This document shows, piece by piece, positions 55,880 through 64,000 of a stretch of DNA of 64,000 bases. Under the pieces are notes generated by a model. The model ran no database searches, had not been told where the DNA came from, and was given only the letters and a program-made list of their open reading frames with translations. The stretch spans positions 868,001-932,000 of the forward strand of contig QNQO01000222.1 in the NCBI GenBank assembly GCA_003290165.1, written 5' to 3'. Origin of the DNA: Berberis thunbergii. Its lineage: Eukaryota > Streptophyta > Magnoliopsida > Ranunculales > Berberidaceae. Every line of letters starts with the position of its first letter. The stretch's first letter is position 1. Both the position numbers and the translations under genes were made by a program.

Positions 55880-56852
55880 TCACATCCCAGTTTGCATCAA
55901 CATTGAGGCCATTATTTCCAATCTCCTCCCAGCCAGACAATAGAATAATTTCCCATTGTTGGATCTCATCTTCCAGCTCTCTAAGTCTGCTAAAGACATT
56001 GCCAAAAATATTTTGTTCCATTGTATAAGGGTACATCTTAAAGATTTAAGTTTAACATCCACTCTCATCTCACCTACCTCTAAAGCCCATATAGATTTAA
56101 CCACTTCCTTAAAAGTATGATGAGTCACCCACTTATTAAGAAAATGAAAAAGAGAAAAGCCCATTCTCACCTGAGTTGGCATGGAAACCAAAGTAGGGGA
56201 ATGATTAGGAAACGAACAAAGAAAATGTTCCACTTTCGGATTGGATAACAAGGCCGAGTTGACAAGCACCCTATCCAATCTGGCCAAGATACGGTCTCTT
56301 CCACGTATATTTTTACAACAAGTAAACTTAGGCCTCACTGACCCGCAATCATGTAAGACACAATTTTTGATGCAATCGAAGAAATTAGACGTACTAACTA
56401 TTTAAGGTTCTATTCCCCCTACCTTCTCTTGGGAACTAACAGCCGTATTAAAATCCCTACCTACCATCCTGGGAATATCACAGTGCAAAGCAAATTCCTC
56501 CATCTGAGCCAATAGTTCTTTCCTTTCTTCAATTTAGTATTTAGCATAAACAAAGGAAATCATAAAAACCTAGGAATGAGAATCAGTTACGTTACAATGA
56601 ATAATCAGAGTCCCAGAAAATCCAAATCTTTCCACCTACTCCTTCAGTAATAGCAAATCCTGACAATCTAACTTTATTTCCTATCTCCAAATGCCTACTA
56701 GCTTCTATCATTGGCCTTGATAGCATAAGAATTCTTCCATTGTGATCCGCAACCATTCTTTTTAAACGACATTGCGTGGATCTATTACCAACCCCATGAG
56801 CATTCCAAAACATAAAGTTTTCAATCATTTTTAACTTGGGAAGAAGCGCCAC
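55880..56852 (-). pseudogene. LINE A endonuclease (EEP family) domain
   Basis: The N-terminus reads NFMFWNAHGVGNRSTQCRLK (WN..G motif), the middle DIPRMVGRDFNTAVSSQEKV, and the end RPKFTCCKNIRGRDRILARL and DRVLVNSALL. This order is that of the apurinic-type endonuclease that nicks target DNA in L1 elements. It is split by stops and frameshifts near 56590 and 56400. Confidence 0.88.
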
Positions 56853-57010
56853 CCTTCTTTGTCATATAACGAGAACCCGGAGGTAATGCCAGTCTGACTT
56901 TCTATCTCTTGATATTGAGTTCCCCATCTGATTTAGCCCCCATATCCAAATCTCTGATCAACAAAAATTAAAGTCCCAATTATCACTGGCACTTTCAAAG
57001 ATATTTCTAT

Positions 57011-58819
57011 TCATTCTTTTTTGCTCTTCAATTTATGTTCTACTTTGATCAAATTAATTGCTTTGTCTAAAAACTTCTCCATGTTCGTATTCTTACCAAG
57101 TTCGGGATCCTTCTTTAGCAAACCAGCATCTAAAATATGTTTGATATTCATTGCATCAATTACTACAGCGTCCAACAAAGTTTCGTTGTCACCGGCTGAA
57201 TCCCCTACAATCTGGCCATGCACCCTGCTGTCACCACCACTGTGAGCAGCATTGTGACAACGACTGTGAGCACCACTATGAGCACCACTGTCAGCACCAC
57301 TGTGGGCATGCCCTGCTCAGTGCAAGGTTCAATTCTAGCTCGAGAACCTAGCCTTTCTTCCATACTCACTGACCCACGTTCCACCTTGCTATCCACTACT
57401 GGTATTCCAGCAAAAATAGGGGACACATCCTCTGTTTTAGGCCCAGTTTCAGCAATGTTAGCCCCCTCTAATCTTGTTGAAACAACGTCAACAATCGCTG
57501 CATTATTTCTCTGTCTTGCAGCCACTTTATTGCTCGCAAAAAATGAGTTCGAGGGAGTAATTTTTACCATTCCCGCAGTCTTATTACCCTCCTTCGACCC
57601 AGCTGACTTATTACCATTGGAACACGTTGTCTTCTCTTGAGCTCTGACAGCTTTCTCAGCCTCACTAATGGTATACCCAGCCTCAAAAAGTTCATTGCGG
57701 ACATTCTCTGCCTTGCCAACTCTGTCAATCACACTTAGCTCATCAGCTAAACTAATATGTTCTACTGGAATGGAATCCTCTTTTTCTTCTGTCGGTGCAC
57801 CTACTAAGGCCCCATATTTGTTTTTCAAATCAATTTGTAAAGATACTCCACCCAAAGGTTTTTTCCCCAACAAATTTTTGAAACTCAACACCTTGACTGT
57901 TCTTTGCTCCACTCGTACTCACCTCTACCATCGAGTCCTTATTCTTGTTGGCGATAGGAACATAAGTTTGTTTAGCAGCCTTGTTATCCACTTTATTTCT
58001 TTCGCCTTTCTCCTCCCTCGTTATAGGGTACAATACCTTTCTGCCCAAACTTTTTCCTACAAAAAGCATCCTGATGTCCTATTATCACACAATGTTCACA
58101 ATATTTAAACCCCGAATATTCGATTTTCTGCCAGAATCCTCTGTTGTTTGCCTTGTCTATCAAGACTCTTGTAGGAAGTTGTTCCACCCAACTCATCTCA
58201 ACATAGTTTCAAGCATTACCCCGACAAGTAAGAAATCTAGTGTGGTCATCCATACGGAGAAAATCCCCAAAGGAGTCCCCTATTGCTTTCAAAATATGAG
58301 GATGAAAGAGATGCAACGGGAGGTTTGGCAACTCAACCCACAAAAGAGCCGAGATTGAATCCAATTTTAGACTAAAGCCATTATGTCAGCGGAACGCTTT
58401 GAATCTGACTCCTTTTATCATAAATGAATCACGTGAATGAACTTTCTTCGCTTCTGTCTTCGATTGTACTCACACTAGCACGTGTTGTTGGTCGAGTAAA
58501 CCCATAGAAAAGCCCCCTGTAATACCCCACGTTTTATGTATAGAGTCTCCGATTGCTTCCATAGTAGGTCAGTAACTAGGAAATTTTAGAGCTATCACAT
58601 GTTTTTCCATAAAAGATTCGCCTCGAAACTCATCTATAATGATGATTCCAATGGCGGGATCTCCCTCTTTTTAGTATCGAGTCCCTTCTATCGACAACTC
58701 TTTGATTTCCTCCACATGAATCTTACCCAGGATCTGAGAGAAAAAGGCTTAGTCATCTCCACCCTGCTGCCGCCTAGCCCCATCAAAGGAGAATCTAGGC
58801 CGGCTGGAGGAGCTGCCAT
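57011..58819 (-). pseudogene. LINE A ORF1 (DUF4283-like plus CCHC zinc knuckle)
   Basis: ATG at 58819 (MAAPPAGLDSPLMGLGG), then in another frame SQILGKIHVEEIKELSIEG. A DUF4283-like part follows (LLWVELPNLPLHLFHP, ILKAIGDSFGDFLRMDDHTR), then VLIDKANNRGFWQKIEYSG and a zinc knuckle CEHCVIIGHQDAFC (CX2CX4HX4C) near 58100. A poorly conserved hydrophilic linker continues to 57011. It is the nucleic-acid-binding ORF1 of plant L1 elements. Confidence 0.82.
57238..57306. repeat. 12-bp minisatellite in LINE A ORF1
   Basis: About five to six units of the type AGCACCACTGTG. On the minus strand it encodes a VVLT-type four-residue repeat. The coding frame of the linker breaks near here. Confidence 0.8.
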
Positions 58820-58840
58820 AAGAGAGCCCTAGATCGCACG

Positions 58841-59245
58841 GTCTGGAGATTGTTGGGTTCTGATTTGACTATCCTGATATGATCTCAGACCCAAAGACGT
58901 AATATCCCCCAAGTCGCTCTGTAAGTCCTCGATCGCCTATTGTTTTGGGTGGAATCAGATTTACAACGGTGATTTTTATTAACTAGAATTTCATATTTTA
59001 GCAATTTTATGGGACGGTTTTGCTGTTGTTTTTTAATTGATTACCAAGCAATTTTTTATGGCAAATAATAACCAAACTTTTTTTTATGGCAAAATAGGGT
59101 GCCAAATCAGTTCAAAAACCCGATTTTTTCTTCTAATTGGTCTAATTACATGATTCAACATTATATTTTCCATCCTTTGATCCCAACCAAATTCGCTGAT
59201 CTCCACTATTGTCAAAAACCCTTTGGCAAAATCGTAAAATTTCCC
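58841..59245. other. Junction between LINE A 5' end and LINE B 3' end
   Basis: No gene. A clear poly(A) tail (poly(T) on this strand) for LINE B was not found, only T-rich runs at 59024-59090. Confidence 0.4.
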
Positions 59246-59614
59246 TCACTGATTCTCTAAAACTATCATCCAGCCCATTAAAATCATCCACATATACATC
59301 ATATAAGGAAGGCCACTCACCATCAAAAGCTTCACCTTGACTATAAGCTCCTGAATCACTCCATTTCCCCCCAAAAAATATATTATCACTCCTTTATCCA
59401 CGAACCAAGACTTGTTACCAAAAAATACATCACGCTGCCGCATCATCTTTTGTAAAATTTTGAAGCTTCATTTTTAACTTTATACACAAGCAAAGGCGAG
59501 AATCCATCGAATATTTTCTTCTCATAAACACTGCCCACAATGACTTGGATCGAATGAAATTTCACAATGATTTCAATCTAAAAGAATGCATAATCAGCCT
59601 TAAGTCCCTAACAT

Positions 59615-61167
59615 TCAGACCACCCTCTCTACACGGTATCTAATTATTTCCCATCTGAACACTTTTTTTTTTTTTTCACATTTTCCTTCCACATCACCCC
59701 ATAAAAAGCTTGCAATCAAACCCCAAATATTATCAATCAGTTTCAATGGCACACAAATAGCTGACAGAGTGCAAATGGGCATAGATTTTAGCACATGGAA
59801 AATTAAAATCAACTTACCCCCTAGATTTAGGAGATTCACTTTCCATCCTGCAATTATGCGCTGCACTTTTTTAACAATCTTTTCAAGAAATTAATTTTCT
59901 TTTTCCCTTCATAAATAGGATCTCTCAAATATATGAAAAGAGATAGTCTATGCACAAAGCCTGTGTACCCCTTGACTGCTTCAATTCTACCTGCTGGCGA
60001 GTTTTTAGCCACCCAAAATGAGCTTATTGAAACATTTATCTTTTGACCGGATATCTTACAATACTTTTTTCAAAAAATCTAGGCAACCCAGCATTGGCGC
60101 TTTTCTCACATTAATAAACCCAAGTGTATCATCTGCATACAGTAAATGAGTGATCAGATTATATCTTAATAGAGTATAAAAATACCCAATCTTACTTTCA
60201 TAAGAAACTTTGGTCAAACCTCTTTGCAGCACCTTCATATGCTCCCTAAAACAAAATAGAAAAACCACATTGGTAATACAATTTGAGATCAACAAAAAAA
60301 TTTGTTATTGAACCCAAATTTCCTCAAAACTTAAAAAAAACCCCACTCCACATGATCATAAGCTTTTTCCATATCTAGCTCCAAAATAGCATTTCCACCA
60401 AAAGCTTTTTTCCCAATATAATGCTTCAATTCTTGTGCCAAACCAAATGGTTGCAAAGAATTTAGTTAAAAATCGTATAAACCACACAATAGAGGCTGAC
60501 TTGTCGAAAATCCCCAAATTGGGTTGGCGCTTCAACTTTTGGGATTATTGCAATAAAATTCGATGTAAAATCTCCAGGTAATGATCTCCCTGACATCAAA
60601 CTCTTAGTTGCTTCCCAAACATCTACTTTAACAATTTCCCAGCAAACCTAAAAAAACTGGTTGTAAACCCATCCGGTCCAAGAGCATTATCATGAGGATT
60701 ACTAAAATCGCTTCTTTCACTTTTTTCAGCTACGACATTTTTACAAGATTCTGATTTTCTTCACCCGAAATAGAACTCGAGATGCAATCTAAAAACTCAA
60801 GCTCTTCTTTGACCCCTTGGGAAGAAAACATGCGCTGAAAAAACTAGTTTGCCTCCTCTAAAATTTTCTTCTGATCTGAAATAATTGTACCATCATCTAA
60901 GGTAATTTAAGTTATCATTCGTCTCTTTTGTTTTATTTTTACTGAAGGAAAAAAATATTTTGTACAAGCATCCTTTTCTTTCAACTTTTTTTCTCCAGAC
61001 TTTTGTTTCCAATAAACATCTTTCTGCAATAAAGTTTTTTTATACTCTGCCTCAAACCTATTAAAATTTACCATGGCCTGAGCATCTCCTATACTAAGAG
61101 ATAAAATTTCCCACATCTTCATTTTAACCTTAATCAACCTCAATTTTGAGAACATATTTGCGTACAC
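59615..61167 (-). pseudogene. LINE B reverse transcriptase
   Basis: N-terminal part 61167-60907: YWKQKSGEKKLKEKDACTKY and FFPSVKIKQKRR. Palm 60295-60056: THLLYADDTLGFINV, with the catalytic YADD intact. C-terminal part 59866-59615: IIAGWKVNLLNLGGKLILIF, HVLKSMPICTLSAICVPLKL and FLWGDVEGK. Frameshifts separate the three blocks, and the region between 60300 and 60900 is open only in short pieces. Confidence 0.9.
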
Positions 61168-61406
61168 TTCTCTATTCCATATTTTTTTTAAAATCTGATC
61201 TCAAATTTTTTTATTTTTTTTATTGCGAGTCTGTCCAAAGCATCCAAACCAAGTACTTCTACATTTCAGGAATTGGCAACAAATCCTATAAAATCATCAT
61301 GACTTATCCACATTCTCTGAAATCAAAATGGGGATCTACCTGATTTAGTGGAAGTCGACAGAGTAACCACTAGGGGAGCGTGATACAAACACATACAAAG
61401 CAAATG

Positions 61407-62045
61407 TTACACTTCAACTAATGGAAAGAAATCTGTCAATACAGAATTTACCAACACCCTATCAAGATGAACCCAAACCCGCTCTGATGGTCCCCTATTT
61501 TTTGATCGTGTATACTTTGGCCCCTTATACCCACAGTCCATCAATTCACTTGTATTTAAACAAGAACTAAACTCAAACATGGTGTTCAACTCTGGAACAT
61601 TACCATCCATTTTCTCATCTGAATCCATAATAACATTGAATTCACTATAAACCATCCAAGGTAAATTTCACGTTCCTTGAATTTCCTCTAAATCTTTCCA
61701 TAGGCTTCTACGTTCAATCAAGGAACATTTTGCATACACATATGTAACCTTAGAAATCCAACCACATTCCAAGTCATTCATAACACAATGCATTAACTAA
61801 TCCGTAAATTTTAAAACCTCAATTTACATATCTTGGCTTTCTATCTTGGGTAAGGCCTCTATCTCATCAGATGCAAGATTAAAAATATGCACTTTCTTAC
61901 TAACCTCAATATACATTGACACATCAATCATTGGCTCCGCAATTGTCATCAAATACATTTTATTTTCTTATACTAACTTTTTTTATTTGACTAACCATAG
62001 CATTATTACCAACCCTTCTCATATTCCAACATAAACTATTGTTCG
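61407..62045 (-). pseudogene. LINE B endonuclease
   Basis: The N-terminus near 62040 reads NSLCWNMRRVGNNAMVSQIK. The C-terminal frame 61655-61407 reads EFNVIMDSDEKMDGNVPELN, DCGYKGPKYTRSKNRGPSER and VWVHLDRVLVNSV. The usual GDFN is SEFN, so a catalytic Asp context is altered. The central part is fragmented. Confidence 0.85.
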
Positions 62046-62159
62046 ATCTCATTGGTAACCTAGCTGTCAATTTTCTGGTCTGGTGGTGCTCGTTTCCTAG
62101 GAAAATTATTTTTTATTTTTTCATACTCTTCGGTCCCTTTTCCTCATCTGACAAAGACC

Positions 62160-63782
62160 ATGCTTCAACATCCAATTTCAGATCATAGTGATCTTCTTCA
62201 TCATCTGAATGAGGCGAACCCACTTGCCTGTCAATCAACTGAGCAACGGTTCCAACTTCTTCAACTAATTCTCTCCATAAAAACAAACAAGGCCTTCATT
62301 TTCCTCAGTATCTCTACACTGGAAAGCTCCTCAGTAAGAAATCTGGCCAACTCTCTTATTGAGGTAAAATCAGTACCCATCTTTGACAGATCACCCCTAT
62401 CCAAGTCGACCCTGCCAACTTACAAATCATCCATGCCAACCTGCAATTCGACCCTGCCAACCTGCAAGTCATCCCGGCCAATGTCTTGCAAGTCTGCCAT
62501 TTGCCAATGGCTTGCTTTCACCGTGCCCAATATCATCTACAAATTCATGATCCATTCGCATCTGTTTTGTGCTTCCCTTTTCCACCTTGACGAAATTGAG
62601 TTTTCTCCATTTTCATCTTTTTTGAAAACCAAAGAAATTGCAATGTTTGCTTAATTTAGTTTCGTACTCACCTTAAGTTTATCTGATTCCGAAGGTGACT
62701 TCTTCCATTCTTTTTATTCTTTAATTCAACAACCACAATCTCTTCCTTTTCAACCTTCTCATTCGAAACATCAGTTTAGTTTATTTCACCATCATCCTCA
62801 TCAAGAACTTGAAAAGAATTTTGTTTAGAACTTCTATAGGCTTTTTCACCACTTCACATTGCAAAACAAGCTTGGTCGTTTTGTATCTATACCCCACAAT
62901 TTTCTGTTGCACGACTTGTCCCTTCTTCTTGAATCCCTCCTTATTTTCTTTGACAATAAGTCTGTAAACCTATTTTACTATGCCGCCATCCTTGACATTC
63001 ACTTCATGCTGAATCACCCTCTTCTTATGTTGTGGTTGCATCAGTTTCTTCTCGCGGTATAATTCATCATGACCAATAAGTGAGCAATACTCACAGAACT
63101 TGAAGCCTGGAAAGACAAGCTTTGGCCAAAAACTCTTGCCCCTAGTAAAATCAAACCAAAGTTTTTGGGGAAGAGGGACTGAAATATCAAACTTCACACA
63201 CATCCTTGCAACTCTGTCTGGTTAACCCTTCTGTCCTATCATTAATCCGCAAAAATGTCCCAAAAAAGTCTCCCAGAAGTTTCAAAATCATTGGATGAAA
63301 AATCTGTAATGGCAACCCAGGCAGTTCCACTCAAATTGATACATTGATTGGATCAACCTTTAGATTGAAATCCCGATGCCAACATAACGCTTTAAAGTGA
63401 ACACTCCTAACCCCTAATCAAATAAGAATATTTGGCTTTTTTTACTCCTATTTCGGATTGAAACTGAACCAAAACATGCTCGGGGTCAAACAACCCCAGT
63501 GTAAACTCGCTAGTAGTCTCCCAGTTTTTATGAATCACATCACATATTACTTCGAAAATGGCCTATAGCTTGAAAATTTTAACACTATTACATATTTTTC
63601 TATGAAAAGATCACCTTTATTCTTAAAAGTTGTTATTCCATTGTTGCATCATTGATTGCAACTCGTTTGATCCTCCCTAAAACCTCCGCGAAAGAGAGAG
63701 GAGGAGAAGAGCCAGCAGCCATGCCTCCACCAGCACTAGCCATGGCATCTGCATTGGCGGCTGGGAGAGCTACCATGGACAT
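62160..63782 (-). pseudogene. LINE B ORF1
   Basis: The ATG at 63782 gives MSMVALPAANADAMASAGGG, followed by MAAGSSPPLSFAEVLGRIKR, then a stop after NDATME. The zinc-knuckle region near 63110 reads FPGFKFCEYCSLIGHDELY, with the final Cys replaced, so the knuckle is broken. The rest is a hydrophilic linker down to about 62160 and includes a 21-bp repeat. Confidence 0.75.
62406..62490. repeat. 21-bp minisatellite in LINE B ORF1
   Basis: Units TCGACCCTGCCAACTTAC.., TCATCCATGCCAACCTGC.., TCGACCCTGCCAACCTGC.. and TCATCCCGGCCAATG.. at 21-bp spacing. On the minus strand this gives a seven-residue repeat (LQVGRVE-like). Confidence 0.85.
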
Positions 63783-63830
63783 CCCCAAGAATCTGGTCGA
63801 TTGACCTAGCATGGACGGTTCAGATTCTAT

Positions 63831-64000
63831 GTCAGAACAATTTCATGGTTATAAAAAATAAATAGCTCGTTCCTACAATGCCCTTGATCACCCAAATTGC
63901 CTAAATGCAGAGCCTTATCTCTTGGATCTTCCACCAATGCATTGTACGAATTATGTATTTTTTTTAGTAACAGTTAGTCATTAGTCGTACTTGTAATATA
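63831..64000. other. Window end, nothing recognised
   Basis: AT-rich sequence beyond the LINE B 5' end. Confidence 0.4.

Larger units (their letters stand above)
54787..58840 (-). mobile_element. LINE A (L1-type non-LTR retrotransposon), rearranged
   Basis: On the minus strand from right to left: ORF1 (58819 to 57011), endonuclease (56852 to 55880), an RNase H domain (55645-55430), a pre-zinc-finger segment (55389-55144) and the RT-associated zinc-binding domain (54987-54787). No RT catalytic core is present. The 3' end is cut off where the LTR array begins. Many frameshifts. It is a relative of LINE B just to the right in the same orientation. Confidence 0.88.
59246..63830 (-). mobile_element. 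LINE B (L1-type), nearly full domain set but decayed
   Basis: Minus strand from right to left: ORF1 (63782 to about 62160), endonuclease (62045-61407), RT (61167-59615) and a segment preceding zf-RVT (59446-59246). The start (SPPLSFAEVLGRIKRV) and the zinc-knuckle context resemble LINE A, so the two are family members. ACGGTTCAGATTCT-like sequence near 63815 parallels ACGGTCTGGAGATT at the 5' end of LINE A (58837). Confidence 0.87.

Noticed and set aside
57218..57640. 140-aa plus-strand Thr/Val-rich ORF
   Set aside because: Antisense shadow of LINE A ORF1 and its 12-bp minisatellite.

Overview
This is nuclear DNA of a flowering plant, probably a dicot. It has spliced genes with GT-AG introns, a proton-pump ATPase remnant, a plant-type alcohol dehydrogenase remnant, CC-NBS-LRR resistance-gene remnants and almost every class of plant transposon. 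Only one host gene looks close to intact. The rest is a graveyard of decayed and nested elements, so most coding entries are pseudogenes. All identifications come from reading translated motifs; no database search was run.

Layout. 0-3.6 kb: a Tat-type Ty3 retrotransposon on the minus strand (gag, protease, RT-RNase H, an integrase stub and a 3' LTR). 4.6-5.1 kb: one end of a CACTA transposon. 5.4-8.2 kb: an alcohol dehydrogenase pseudogene (minus) with a 1.75-kb solo LTR in an intron, flanked by a perfect 5-bp duplication. 11.8-13.7 kb: a plasma-membrane H+-ATPase pseudogene (minus). 14.7 kb: 71-bp tandem repeats. 15.6-19.7 kb: Ty3 debris, including an antisense extra ORF and a plus-strand LTR of the same family as the one at position 1. 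20.0-24.96 kb: two short foldbacks, then a large imperfect inverted duplication holding a promoter/5'-leader, a small exon and resistance-gene 3' ends.

25.1-31.0 kb: a four-exon membrane-protein gene (plus) like Arabidopsis At1g16860. Two hAT-like elements lie in its 4.4-kb second intron and exon 2 carries a one-base frameshift. 32.1-34.0 kb: a hAT-like element containing a ribosomal protein L6 pseudogene, itself split by another small hAT-like element. 34.25-39.45 kb: a gag-only LTR element in tandem (LTR-gag-LTR-gag-LTR). 39.5-41.8 kb: a CACTA transposase pseudogene (minus) with an RNase H gene fragment inserted in it. 43.8-44.9 kb: a CC-NBS pseudogene ending at its GLPL motif.

46.95-54.76 kb: the most unusual structure. 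About 3.7 tandem copies of a ~2.1-kb unit, in which a long and a short non-coding internal domain alternate between seven small LTRs of two alternating lengths (about 235 and 277 bp). 54.8-63.8 kb: two related L1-type LINEs, both minus strand. The first lacks a reverse transcriptase core and has an RNase H domain in an unexpected place.

No operon-like logic links the genes. The common themes are nested insertion, LTR-LTR recombination into tandem arrays, and capture of host-gene pieces by transposons.
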